Shown: positions 33,844 to 44,043, counted from the stretch's first letter. The stretch: 64,000 bases of DNA from Linyphia triangularis (GCA_963978545.1 OZ021723.1:9762593-9826592), one strand, 5' to 3'. Made by a program: numbers and translations. The notes: generated from the letters alone by a model not told the origin.

Positions 33844-34855
33844 AAACAGGGATAAATTCATAAGAGCTACTCTAAAATCCAGAAAACACATGTCGAAATT
33901 CGAGACAAAAAAGGATTACAAGTAGTAATGCTATCGTCAATTGTATATTTGTAAGGCAATAAAATTTCTGATCCCTTTAAAATGAGGTAGGTGAGACGTG
34001 TATTTTTTATTTATTTTTTTGAAATTTAGCCTTTTATTTTCCAAAATTTGGTGTTGCTGAGGTAGCAGAAGATATTAACCAATAATTATAAAAAAAATTA
34101 TAGTTGTTGTTGTTAAAAATAGTAACTAGTAAGCACCATCCTTAAACTTACAGCGAAATCTGGAATTTTTTATGAATTTTTGAATTTTAATCACTTTTAG
34201 CCCAAATTTCGGAACTTTCGAGCTATTGAGGCGACAGAAGATATTAACCCAGAGTTTTAAAATTTCACACACGTATTAGTGATGGGTGTCCATAAATTTT
34301 CCGCACTACCGCTAAAAGATTTGAAAAATTTCGATTTTTTTTCGATACGCCCTAATGGCTATAGCTTACTTGCATCTTTCACAAATGAGCCAAATTGGCA
34401 AGAAACATTACGTCACTGATGACGTAACTGATGTCGCCAATTTGGCTTACTTTTAAAAGATACAAGTTTTCCGTGCCAGTGATCAGAAATCGTTTGCGCT
34501 TTTTCTCATTGAAAATCAAAATGCAATGGGTTACCAGACGAAAAAGTTTGTTCTCTTTTTTTGGCAAGTTATGACATATTTGGCAATCGGATTTTACTTC
34601 AACTCATTCCAAGTCGATTTTTGATCAGTTTCGGCCATTTTTGCCACGGCAGACCAGTGGATTCGTAATCTACTCATTTTTCTCCAATTTCTATAAAAAA
34701 TTCAGAATGATGTTCGATGGGGTCCAAAAATTGCAGTCGCCTCTCGGACTACTAATAATGATCATTCTCTATACTCGCTATGTTACAATCTTCTAGTCCA
34801 GTGCATTTAGAAACTACTTTGTATAAAACCATGACATTTGGTGAGGAGTAGGTAC

Positions 34856-35664
34856 TGTTAGATAAACAGTTTATTGCACTTACTTATGTTACCTGTCATC
34901 ATATTTTTCAAAAACCTATGACCCGCCCACTTTTTCAAAGTATTGCTTATCTTTTTGTTTCAGCTAAAGTAAAAGTTGAGATGTTTTGTTCCTTCTTAAA
35001 AGCTTGGTTGAATAATATTTGTGTTGGGTTATTTATTTTTCTGAATTTTGATTGGTCAACTGTGATGTTTTTCATTGCATGCATTCTTTGAAATTATGCA
35101 AATTTATTTTTTATATATTAGAGAAAGTATCTCGTGAAATGGGGCAGATTGTATCTGACTGCCTTGGAGATAGGTGTTATGATTACGTAATAAATAAACT
35201 TTTGAGATTTTATTTTAAGCCCTTGTCCTCTGTTTTTAATTTCCACTGCATTTATTTTATCAGACAAATTTAAATATCACAGTTGACCAATCGAAATTCA
35301 GAAAAATAAATATCCCAACACAAATATTATTCAACCAAGCTTTTAAGGAACAAAACATCACAACTTTTACTTTAGCTGAAACAAAAAGATAAGCAATACT
35401 TTGTAGTCCGAAAGGGTCTGCAATTTTTGGATCCGATCCCATCGAACATCATTCTGAATTTTTTATAGAGATTGGAGAAAAGTGAGTAGATTACGAATCC
35501 ACTGGTCTGCCGCGGCAAAAATGGCCGAAACTGATCAAAAATCGACTTGGAATGAGTTGAACTAAAATCCGATTGCCAAATATGTCATAACTTGCCAAAA
35601 AGAGAACACACTTTTTCGTCTGGCAACCCTGCCTTTTCTATTTTTAAATCTTATGAGATTATGT
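34856..35664 (+). mobile_element. Foldback insert inside family Q element
   Basis: Flanked by TAGGTAC at 34849-34855 and 35665-35671. It contains inverted arms of about 130 bp at 34936-35065 and 35275-35400 (GATTGGTCAACTGTGAT and inverse) around a 210-bp loop. It ends with half of a family P element at 35404-35640. Duplicated at 38221-39020. Confidence 0.65.
35404..35640 (+). mobile_element. Family P half copy E
   Basis: Begins TAGTCCGAAAGGGTCTGCAA and ends in the AGAACACACTTTTTCGTCTG region. Only one arm is present. Its duplicate is at 38767-38999. Confidence 0.75.
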
Positions 35665-36246
35665 TAGGTACGAAATTGATCACTCAATGAAATAACATAA
35701 ATTAAAAACTCAAAAATAGCGTCTAATATATTTTATTTTATATTTGAAATCCTTGTGTCAATGCATATGTAGTGGCTCCATCTGTTTTTGTCTTTTGCTA
35801 TTTTAATTTGCATTTGTAATAGATAAACATTAAATGAAAATAATTTACGTCATTTCATTAAGTGAGCTGTTTCGTACCTAATACTCACCAAATGTCAAGG
35901 TGGTTATAGAAAGTAGTTTCTAAATGCACTGGGCTAGAAGATAGTAACATAGGGAATATAGGGAATAATCCTTACAGTGAATGCGGGCGACTTTGACCCT
36001 TTCTTGGGCCCAAACTGAGAAAAAAATACAACATTCTCTGCTAACCTTCAGGAAGCAGTTTTTAAATTAATTTCGACAGTTTCAGCTAGGGTGCAACACC
36101 AAGCATGCATTGATCTATACCAAGCAGTTCGATAGATTTCAACAAGAAACAGCACGAGTAGATTTGTTTACTTTGTGCTAACACCTGTCTTTGTAACCTC
36201 TTAAACTTCTACATTTGGAAACAGTTCTACATCTGCTAATAGTTTG

Positions 36247-36419
36247 GTAAGTACCTATTTATAAACATTATTTAATACTTTATGCAGTAGTATAGTTGTA
36301 CTTCTCATTTCTATTAAGGTTTTTAATTAAAAATTTCATAGTAAAAACAGCTTTCCCTAACCTCAAAATTAAGACTTACTTTGGCCCAGCTTTTTTTTTT
36401 TTTTTTGCCGTTCCTGCAG
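36247..36419 (+). other. Apparent spliceosomal intron
   Basis: Donor GTAAGTACC at 36247 and a T-run acceptor TTTTTTGCCGTTCCTGCAG ending at 36419. The duplicate intron is at 39601-39777. Consensus match only. Confidence 0.5.
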
Positions 36420-36899
36420 GTAAAAGTACTAAAGTTAATGATATGATTAAGCATGTAGAAAAGAAAACAGAAATATGAAAAGAAAATAGAAAAAGAAAAG
36501 GAGAAAGAGAAGAAAAAACAAGGAAAAAAATGGAAAAACTTGAAAAAAAATCCGTCAGAGGAATTTGGAAAAGAAACGATAAAGGTAAAACTCTGAAGAG
36601 GCAAAACTGTTAGTGGTCCCGAAGAAATCGACCCAGTTGCATTTACTTCTTACAATGCCAATAATTCCATAGAAGTAAACCTCAAGACCAGTCTCCAAGT
36701 AGGGAATTTTGTTGTTCTAGAATGGAATGGGCTCAGGTTTCCAGGGATAGCTGTTGATGTGAGACAAGAAGGAGCTGTTGTTGAGTGTGTGGAATGCACC
36801 AGCAAATTTTGGAAGTGGCCGACAATAAAGGACTCTTTGTTCTACAAATGGTGTTCTATTAACAAAATTATTCTTCCTTCAAAACTAATGAAAAGATGA
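36420..36899 (+). pseudogene. Last exon of pogo/Tigger-like gene, unit 1
   Basis: After the acceptor site a Lys/Glu-rich stretch is followed by a compact C-terminal domain. That domain contains VGNFVVLEWNGLRFPGIAVD and ECTSKFWKWPTIKDSLFYKW and ends with TGA at 36897. Such a domain, reading gdfVlv..g..fPG..., occurs at the C-terminus of some pogo-type transposase relatives in arthropods, as far as I know. This copy has an in-frame TGA at 36594-36596 shared with unit 2, and lacks 5 bases that unit 2 has near 36463, a frameshift. A polyadenylation signal AATAAA lies near 36951. Confidence 0.55.
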
Positions 36900-37453
36900 C
36901 TGTTCTCCGTCGGCATTTTAAACTTCATTTAAAATGTATTTTTCTTTCAAATAAATAAATGTCCTTATGAATAGATGTCTTTCTTTGATCTTAGTTAGTT
37001 ATACAATGATTTTAAATAGGTAAAACCTCCTTGGGTCAAAGTAACCCAAACACAAAGGTAACTTTGGCCCAAATAAAAAAAATAAAAAAAAAGGGTAATA
37101 CCACTTTGAAAAAAAAATTATAATTATTCAAAAATTAAATTAAGAGTAGTTTAGATGTGTTAAAAGGTTACCACGGCTTAGAAATAGGAAAAGTAACAAA
37201 ATTATTCATTAAATATTAAAGAAGTTCCAAAATGGGGGCTAAAGTGTGTGTTTTTTTTTTGTTTTTTTTTTTTTAATTGAGGACTAGAAAATGGAATACG
37301 AAATTTTCAATCCAAAAAAGAAAAATTTTCAGATGAGCCGAAAAATAAAAAACTCTCGCATTGGCACTTAAGGCTATGACTAAGAACCAGATTGAATTCT
37401 AACTATTGCTACTGGAGTTCGCACTCTGGGCGTTCTCCACTTTGTTTAGCATG

Positions 37454-38116
37454 TAGTCCGAAAGGCGACTGCAATTTTTGGACCCCATCGAACATCATTC
37501 TGAATTTTTTATAGAAATTAGAGAAAAGTGAGTAGATTACGAATCCACTGGTCTGCCGTGGCAAAAATGGCCGAAACTGGTCAAAAATCGACTTTTAATA
37601 AGTTGAACTAAATCCAATTGCCAAATGCGCCATAACTTGCCAAATAATGAGCATTTTTTTTTTATTTGGTAACCCTCACTCTTTAATTATCAATTAAGAA
37701 GGTTGCAGACGGTTCAGATATCTGGCGACGGTCTACTTGCATCTATTAAAAGGGAGCCAAGTTGGCAAAAAATATTACGTCACTGATGACATAACTGATG
37801 TCGCCAATTTGGCTTACTTTTAAAAGATATAAGTTTTCCGAGCCAAAGATCAGAAATCGTTTGCGCTTTTTCTCATTGAAAATCAAAATGAAGTGGGTTG
37901 CCAGACGAATAAGTTTGTTCTATTTTTGGCAAGTTATGACATATTTGGCGATCGGATTTTACTTCAACTCATTCCAAGTCGATTTTTGATCAGTTTCGGC
38001 CATTTTTGCCACGGCAGACCAGTGGATTCGTAATCTACTCATTTTTCTCCAATTTCTATAAAAAATTCAGAATGATGTTCGATGGGGTCCAAAAATTGCA
38101 GTCGCCTCTCGGACTA
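37454..38116 (+). mobile_element. Long-TIR element, family P, copy F
   Basis: Complete, TAGTCCGAAAGGCGACTGCA to TGCAGTCGCCTCTCGGACTA, and it sits exactly at the junction of the two duplicated units. Confidence 0.85.
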
Positions 38117-39329
38117 CTAGTAATGATCATTCTCTATACTCGCTATGTTACAATCTTCTAGTCCAGTGCATTTAGAAACTATTTTATATAAAATCTCGAA
38201 ATTTGATGAGGAGTAGGTACTGTTAGATAAACAGTTTATTGCACTTACTTGTTACCTGTCATCATATTTTTCAAAAACATATGACCCGCCCACTTTTTCA
38301 AAGTATTGCTTATCTTTTTGTTTCAGCTAAAGTAAAAGTTGAGATGTTTTGTTCCTTCTTAAAAGCTTGGTTGAATAATATTTGTGTTGGGTTATTTATT
38401 TTTCTGAAATTTGATTGGTCAACTGTGATGTTTTTCATTGCATGCATTCTTTGAAATTATGCAAATTTATTTTTTATATATTAGAGAAAGTATCTCGTGA
38501 AATGGGGCAGATTGTATCTGACTGCCTTGGAGATATGTGTTATGATTACGTAATAAATAAACTTTTAAGATTTTATTTTAAGCCCTTGTCCTCTGTTTTT
38601 AATTTCCACTGCATTTATTTTATCAGACAAATTTAAATATCACAGTTGACCAATCGAAATTCAGAAAAATAAATATCCCAACACAAATATTATTCAACCA
38701 AGCTTTTAAGGAACAAAACATCACAACTTTTACTTTAGCTGAAACAAAAAGATAAGCAATACTTTGTAGTCCGAGAGGCGACTGCAATTTTTGGATCCGA
38801 TCCCATCGAACATCATTCTGAATTTTTTATAGAGATTGGAGAAAAGTGAGTAGATTACGAATCCACTGGTCTGCCGTGGCAAAAATGGCCGAAACTGATC
38901 AAAAATTGACTTGGAATGAGTTGAACTAAAATCCGATTGCCAAATATGTCATAACTTGCCAAAAAGAGAACACACTTTTTCGTCTGGCAACCCTGCCTTT
39001 TCTATTATGAGATTATGTTAGGTACGAAATTGATCACTCAATGAAATAACATAAATTAAAAACTCAAAAATAGCGTCTAATATATTTTATTTTATATTTG
39101 AAATCCTTGTGTCAATGCATATGTAGTGGCTCCATCTGTTTTTGTCTTTTGCTATTTTAATTTGCATTTGTAATAGATAAACATTAAATGAAAATAATTT
39201 ACGTCATTTCATTAAGTGATCTGTTTCGTACCTAATACTCACCAAATGTCAAGGTGGTTATAGAAAGTAGTTTCTAAATGCACTGGGCTAGAAGATAGTA
39301 ACATAGGGAATATAGGGAATAATCCTTAC
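38117..39329 (+). mobile_element. Inverted-repeat element, family Q, interrupted copy 2
   Basis: Duplicate of 34752-35975, with the same foldback insert and TAGGTAC flanks. Confidence 0.75.
38767..38999 (+). mobile_element. Family P half copy G
   Basis: Duplicate of 35404-35640. Here the first bases read TAGTCCGAGAGGCGACTGCA, closer to the family consensus than unit 1. Confidence 0.75.
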
Positions 39330-40842
39330 AGTGAATGCGGGCGACTTTGACCCTTTCTTGGGCCCAAACTGAGAAAAAAATACAACATTCTCTGCTAACC
39401 TTCAGGAAGCAGTTTTTAAATTAATTTCGACAGTTTCAGCTAGGGTGCAACACCAAGCATGCATTGATCTATACCAAGCAGTTCGGTAGGTTTCAACAAG
39501 AAACAGCACGAGTAGATTTGTTTACTTTGTACTAACACCTGTCTTTGTAACCTCTTAAACTTCTACATGTGGAAACAGTTCTACATCTGCTAATAGTTTG
39601 GTAAGTACCTATTTATAAACTTTATTTAATACTTTATGCAGTAGTATAGTTGTACTTCTCATTTCTATTAAGGTTTTTAATTAAAAATTTCACAATAAAA
39701 ACAGCTTTCCCTAACCTCAAAATTAAGACTTACTTTGGCCCAGCTTTTTTTTTTTTTTTTTTTTGCCGTTCCTGCAGGTAAAAGTACTAAAGTTAATGAT
39801 ATGATTAAGCATGTAGAAAAGAAAAGAAAACAGAAATATGAAAAGAAAATAGAAAAAGAAAAGGAGAAAGAGAAGAAAAAACAAGGAAAAAAATGGAAAA
39901 ACTTGAAAAAAAATCCGTCAGAGGAATTTGGAAAAGAAACGCTAAAGGTAAAACTTTGAAGAGGCAAAACTGTTAGTGGTCCCGAAGAAATCGACCCAGT
40001 TGCATCTACTTCTTACAATGCCAATAATTCCATAGAAGTAAACCTCAAGACCAGTCTCCAAGTAGGGAATTTTGTTGTTCTAGAATGGAATGGGCTCAGG
40101 TTTCCAGGGATAGCTGTTGATGTGAGACAAGAAGGAGCTGTTGTTGAGTGTGTGGAATGCACCAGCAAATTTTGGAAGTGGCCGACAATAAAGGACTCTT
40201 TGTTCTACAAATGGTGTTCTATTAACAAAATTATTCTTCCTTCAAAACTAATGAAAAGATGACTGTTCTCCGTCGGCATTTTAAACTTCATTTAAAATGT
40301 ATTTTTCTTTCAAATAAATAAATGTCCTTATGAATAGATGTCTTTCTTTGATCTTAGTTAGTTATACAATGATTTTAAATAGGTAAAACCTCCTTGGGTC
40401 AAAGTAACCCAAACGCAAAGGTAACTTTGGCCCAAATAAAAAAAATAAAAAAATAAAAAATTAAAAAAAAAAGGGTAATACCACTTTGAAAAAAAAATTG
40501 TAATTATTCAAAAATTAAATTAAGAGTAGTTTAGATGTGTTAAAAGGTTACCACGGCTTAGAAATAGGAAAAGTAACAAAATTATTCATAAAATATTAAA
40601 GAAGTTCCAAAAGGGGGGCTAAAGTGTTTTTTTTTTTTTTTGTTTTTTTTTGTTTGTTTTTTTAATTGAGGACTAGAAAATGGAATACGAAATTTTCAAT
40701 CCAAAAAAGAAAAATTTTCAGATGAGCCGAAAAATAAAAAACTCTCGCATTGGCACTTAAGGCTATGACTAAGAACCAGATTGAATTTGAACTATTGCTA
40801 CTGGAGTTCGCACTCTGGGCGTTCTCCACTTTGTTTAGCATG
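39330..40842 (+). mobile_element. Pogo/Tigger-like element remnant, unit 2
   Basis: Duplicate of 35976-37453 with the same leader, donor (39601), acceptor (39777), exon and AATAAA (near 40314). Confidence 0.45.
39778..40262 (+). pseudogene. Last exon of pogo/Tigger-like gene, unit 2
   Basis: Better preserved than unit 1. From the acceptor at 39777 the frame runs through a basic, coiled-coil-like stretch rich in EKEKEKKK-type residues to an in-frame TGA at 39957-39959. It then continues in the same frame through the VGNFVVLEWNG...FPG and FWKWPTIKD domain to TGA at 40260-40262. One premature stop is the only lesion seen. The spacing of 303 bases between the two stops is the same in both units. 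Confidence 0.55.
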
Positions 40843-41215
40843 TAGTCCGAGAGGCGACTGCAATTTTTGGACCCCATCGAACATCATTCTGAATTTTTTA
40901 TAGAAATTAGAGAAGAATGAGTAGATTAGGAATCCACTGGTCTGCCGTGGCAAAAATGGCCGAAACTGATCAATAATCGACTTGGAATAGGTTGAACTAA
41001 AATCCGATTGCCAAATATGTCATAACTGGCCAAAAAGAGAACAAACTTTTTCGTCTGGCAACCCTGCATTTTGATTTTCAATGAGAAAAAGCTCAAACGA
41101 TTTTTTATCACTGGCTTGGAAAATGTGTATCTTTTAAAAGTAAGCCAAATTGGTGACATCAGTTACGTCATCCGTGACGTAATGTTTATTGCCAACTTGG
41201 CTCCCTTTTAATAGA

Positions 41216-41432
41216 TGTTATCCCCAGTGTGATGTAGAGGGCGCTGCTTATGTAATCCCCTAGCGGCGACTTCGTCGCCAGAGAGACAGTATGATCGGAG
41301 GAGTAGAGGTGAACGGACGTGGAAGTCGCCGCTCCTAGTTAGGGTTTAAGAACCTATTTCTATCTAATGCACGAATAAACCTGCTGTCCATTTAATTGGC
41401 CTCTTTCACTTTTACCCCTTCATCATACAACA
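41216..41432 (+). repeat. 5' LTR of deletion-derivative element
   Basis: 217 bp, TGTTATCCCCAGTG to CATCATACAACA. AATAAA at 41374-41379 is a likely polyadenylation signal. Identical to the copy at 43827-44043. Confidence 0.95.
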
Positions 41433-41562
41433 TGGGGGCTCAGCCTGCTTTTTACCCGCGATCATACAACATGGGGGCTCGCAGTGCTTTTTACCCGCGA
41501 CCATACAACATGGCTCGCCGTGCTTTTTACCCGCGATCATACAACCGTGCTTTTTACCCGCG
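41421..41562 (+). repeat. Tandem repeats spanning LTR end and primer-binding region
   Basis: About four units of 27-39 bp, each with CATACAAC and GCTTTTTACCCGCG. The first three repeat CATACAACATGG, that is, the LTR terminus plus the TGG that starts the primer-binding site. The presumed site is TGGGGGCTCAGCC at 41433; I could not match it to a particular tRNA. Confidence 0.8.
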
Positions 41563-41582
41563 AGAATGCGATGAAAAAAATA

Positions 41583-41755
41583 TTTAAAAAACTGCACTTC
41601 CACGCATCCAGAGGTCAAACCAAAATCCTCTTCACGAAAAAAAAAAAACCTTTACTTCCACGCATACAGAGGTCAAACCAAAATCCTCTTCACGAAAAAA
41701 AAATTTTACTTCTACGCATCCAGAGGTCAAACCAAAATCCTCTTCACGAATTACC
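41583..41755 (+). repeat. Leader minisatellite of about 56 bp, three units
   Basis: Each unit has CGCATCCAGAGGTCAAACCA or a one-base variant, then AAATCCTCTTCACGAA, separated by A runs. Confidence 0.85.
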
Positions 41756-41837
41756 GCAGCAGTCAGCGACCACCAGTGGAATCTACAAATAAAAGGAAAA
41801 CTCATCAACCAGCGTCGTCATTATACAACTGCATAAC

Positions 41838-42235
41838 ACTCGCTTCGCCGAACAAGTCCCACTTCAGCCGTCAAGCAGAAGTTCAACGAAGCTAGCATCG
41901 TTATTCCACATAGCCAGCAAGAATCCAGAATCCTGAGCCAAATCGAACCTACAACTACAACACTGTCGCTTCGCCGAACAAGTCCCACTTCAGCCGTCAA
42001 GCAGAAGTTCAACGAAGCTAACATCGTTATTCCACATAGCCAGCAAGAATACAGAATCCTGAGCCAACTCGAACCTGCAACCACAACACTGTCGCTTCGC
42101 CGAACAAGTCCCACTTCAGCCGTCAAGCAGAAGTTCTACGAAGTCAGCAAAGTTATTCCACATCGACCAACTTCAGCCGTCAAGCAGAAGTTCTACGAAG
42201 TCAGCAAAGTTATTCCACATCGACCAACTACTACG
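41838..42235 (+). repeat. Leader tandem repeats of about 118 bp
   Basis: Three units beginning TCGCTTCGCCGAACAAGTCC and sharing CAGCCGTCAAGCAGAAGTTC are followed by shorter 50-bp repeats around CTACGAAGTCAGCAAAGTTA. This completes a leader of about 900 bp made almost wholly of repeats. Confidence 0.8.
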
Positions 42236-42350
42236 AACCAGAAACCAGAAGCAACGAGTACTCTTCGAAAGAGCAACAACATAAAACGGATACAACTCCA
42301 AAAGCGAAGTAAAATCAAGAAACGCAGGTAGGATCCATCTTATTATAATT

Positions 42351-43475
42351 ATGTTTAGAAACATCAGAAAGCAAGATCTCGTATTTGTCGCCGCTGAGTT
42401 AGATATCGTTGTACCGGATGGTGCCACAATTCTAAAATTAAAAAACTTAATTGAAAAAAGTGAAATTTTCGTTGAAGATCCAGATTTCGTTAAATATTTA
42501 ATAACAACAGTTGTAGAGGAAAGAAAAACCCAAGAGGAGGATAGAAAAACCCAAGAGGCTAATGAAAAGCAAAAAGAAATCGAAAAAATTAAGAATGAAA
42601 AGCAAAAAGAAATCGAAAAAATTAAACTTGCACAGTTAGATGCTAAAATTAAACTAGCTCATTTAAAGAACAAAATCCAAATTCCAGTAAATGCAGAACC
42701 CTCTGATATTATTTGTGCTAACTCAATAACACCACCTAATGTAAACGAAAGCATAAAAACACAAGATCCACTTCCGATTGGAAACCCATTCGAAATCCAC
42801 ACGGGAAAAAAATGCTATGTTGCTTTAAAAAAGGAGGAATATATCTTTTTTCCTGCTGAAAGAAATAACGAAATTTCAAATACTTCGCAAATCCTTCCGA
42901 TTCCTGAAACGCAAAATGACACGTGTCAAGGTCATACGAAGGAGAACTCAACGGAAAAAATAAGTTCTTCGTTGATGGGGGCGGGGCTTAATGTCCCCAT
43001 GAGAAAAGATGAACGATCATTGGAAGATCTCGATGAAGTGTGTGTTGTAACAGAAGACTTAGAAAAAAGCCAACCAGTAGAAGCACATGGTCCAGAATGT
43101 AAACAAATTGAAACACGTGGAGCATGGAAACAAACAGAAGAGAATTTTTTTCTGTTTACGATTGGGGATAGCGTGAGTTTAAGCGAAGCGGATTTCTTGC
43201 ACATTAACGAAGATAATTTACGGAATACTGTTATGAATAAGGTCAAGATTTACAAACCAAAGAGAATGGAAAGTACAAATTTTCAAATGAAGCTTTTCCT
43301 ACCAGTTGAAACTCCAATCTTCAAGCCAAAATACATCGATGGAATAATTTCCGAGAGTACTTATGACTTATGCAACTCACCGTCTGCTATTCAAAGATTT
43401 ATGCAGATTGTTTTTCGTGAACTTTTAGTAGCTAAAATATTAATCTTTATGATGAAGTGCTGGGAAGACACTTAA
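42351..43475 (+). CDS. Chimeric Gag-like/Pol-remnant protein
   Basis: The only long frame of the element, 374 codons from ATG 42351. Residues 1-50 (FRNIRKQDLVFVAAELDIVV, then a short helix pair) resemble the SAP-like N-terminus of some Ty3-type Gag proteins. Residues about 55-105 form a charged coiled coil rich in EKQKEIEKIK. Residues about 280-330 look like the region just before the reverse transcriptase core. Then residues 335-374 jump to the part around the catalytic box (CNSPSAIQRFM), implying an in-frame internal deletion of most of the reverse transcriptase. At the box itself (about 43446-43455) a one-base shift removes the acidic pair from this frame, and TAA follows at 43473. It may still act as a Gag fragment; function not established. 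Confidence 0.7.
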   Translation: MFRNIRKQDLVFVAAELDIVVPDGATILKLKNLIEKSEIFVEDPDFVKYLITTVVEERKTQEEDRKTQEANEKQKEIEKIKNEKQKEIEKIKLAQLDAKIKLAHLKNKIQIPVNAEPSDIICANSITPPNVNESIKTQDPLPIGNPFEIHTGKKCYVALKKEEYIFFPAERNNEISNTSQILPIPETQNDTCQGHTKENSTEKISSSLMGAGLNVPMRKDERSLEDLDEVCVVTEDLEKSQPVEAHGPECKQIETRGAWKQTEENFFLFTIGDSVSLSEADFLHINEDNLRNTVMNKVKIYKPKRMESTNFQMKLFLPVETPIFKPKYIDGIISESTYDLCNSPSAIQRFMQIVFRELLVAKILIFMMKCWEDT

Positions 43476-43489
43476 GTTTCTTCAATTTT

Positions 43490-43680
43490 CTTTTACAAGA
43501 ACTTTTTACAGAAGAGACTTTTTCTTTTTACGAACTTTTGAATGGAGAGACTTTTTTTTTTCTTTTTATGAACTTTTGAATGAAGAGACTTTTTTTTTTC
43601 TTTTTATGAACTTTTTAAAGAGAGACTTTTTTTTCCCTTTCTACAAACTTTTCATGGTGCAAGAACTTTTTCCACAGACT
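43490..43680 (+). repeat. T-rich minisatellite of about 45 bp
   Basis: Four or five diverged units with GAACTTTT, AGAGACTTTTTTTT and CTTTTTA just after the stop codon of the chimeric frame. Confidence 0.8.
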
Positions 43681-43826
43681 TTAAATTTTTAAGAACTACA
43701 CGTTGTGATCTTCAAGACATTAATGTTGTTTAAATTTTATTATTGTGCTGTATTTTTCAATATCTTTATTTACATGTTTAGTATATATCAATGAGTCGGC
43801 GGTCCTCCTCAATCAAGATGGCCGAG

Positions 43827-44043
43827 TGTTATCCCCAGTGTGATGTAGAGGGCGCTGCTTATGTAATCCCCTAGCGGCGACTTCGTCGCCAGAGAGACAG
43901 TATGATCGGAGGAGTAGAGGTGAACGGACGTGGAAGTCGCCGCTCCTAGTTAGGGTTTAAGAACCTATTTCTATCTAATGCACGAATAAACCTGCTGTCC
44001 ATTTAATTGGCCTCTTTCACTTTTACCCCTTCATCATACAACA
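43827..44043 (+). repeat. 3' LTR of deletion-derivative element
   Basis: 217 bp, identical by eye to 41216-41432, followed by TAGA. Confidence 0.95.

Larger units (their letters stand above)
30994..34354 (+). mobile_element. DNA transposon with 8-bp target duplication, hAT-like
   Basis: 3361 bp, TAGGGCGTATCGAAAAAA at the left and TTCGATACGCCCTA at the right. ATGGCTAT is duplicated at 30986-30993 and 34355-34362. The inverted ends extend for about 170 bases with few mismatches. The interior holds a decayed transposase. 8-bp duplications, TAGGG ends and a C-x2-H segment in the transposase are compatible with hAT, but such long inverted ends are unusual for hAT, so the superfamily is not settled. 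Confidence 0.8.
30716..34751 (+). mobile_element. Family P copy D, split by a larger transposon
   Basis: The left half begins TAGACTGAGAGGCGACTGCA and the right half ends CAGTCGCCTCTCGGACTA. The interior is interrupted at 30994-34354 by a transposon with an 8-bp target duplication, showing that the family P element was there first. Confidence 0.85.
34752..35975 (+). mobile_element. Inverted-repeat element, family Q, interrupted copy 1
   Basis: The outer parts match the intact 409-bp copy at 55216-55624 (ends CTAATAATGATCATTCTCTA and GGGAATAATCCTTAC). The centre is split by an insertion at 34856-35664 flanked by TAGGTAC. Confidence 0.75.
35976..37453 (+). mobile_element. Pogo/Tigger-like element remnant, unit 1
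   Basis: Starts CAGTGAATGCGGGCGACTTT, a CAG start after TA as in pogo-type ends. The sequence TTGGGTCAAAGTAACCC near 37033 is a partial inverse of the left end. It carries an apparent 5' leader, one intron and a last coding exon. A complete right end is not recognisable and the catalytic part of the transposase is absent. The family assignment is inference. Confidence 0.45.
34752..40842 (+). repeat. Tandem duplication, two units of about 3.36 kb
   Basis: Units 34752-37453 plus family P copy F, and 38117-40842, are collinear and almost identical. They share the same interrupted element, foldback insert, half family P copy and pogo-like exon. Shared variants (TTTTACTTCAACTCATTCC, CTACTCATTTTTCTCC) show that the right ends of family P copies D and F belong to the duplication. 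Offset is 3361-3365 bases at the left and 3389 at the right, the difference lying in homopolymer-rich sequence. Confidence 0.9.
41216..44043 (+). mobile_element. Non-autonomous LTR retrotransposon (Ty3-type deletion derivative)
   Basis: 2828 bp with two 217-bp LTRs that are identical by eye, and TAGA duplicated at 41212-41215 and 44044-44047. The internal region has a leader built of tandem repeats, one 374-codon frame joining a Gag-like N-terminus to a pol remnant, and a T-rich minisatellite. Protease, most of reverse transcriptase, RNase H and integrase are missing, so it must have been copied by a helper element. No obvious polypurine tract precedes the 3' LTR. Confidence 0.92.

Noticed and set aside
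30994..38116. The hAT-like element length and the tandem-duplication offset are both about 3361 bases
   Set aside because: The sequences are unrelated and the offset varies by a few bases along the duplication, so I treat it as coincidence.
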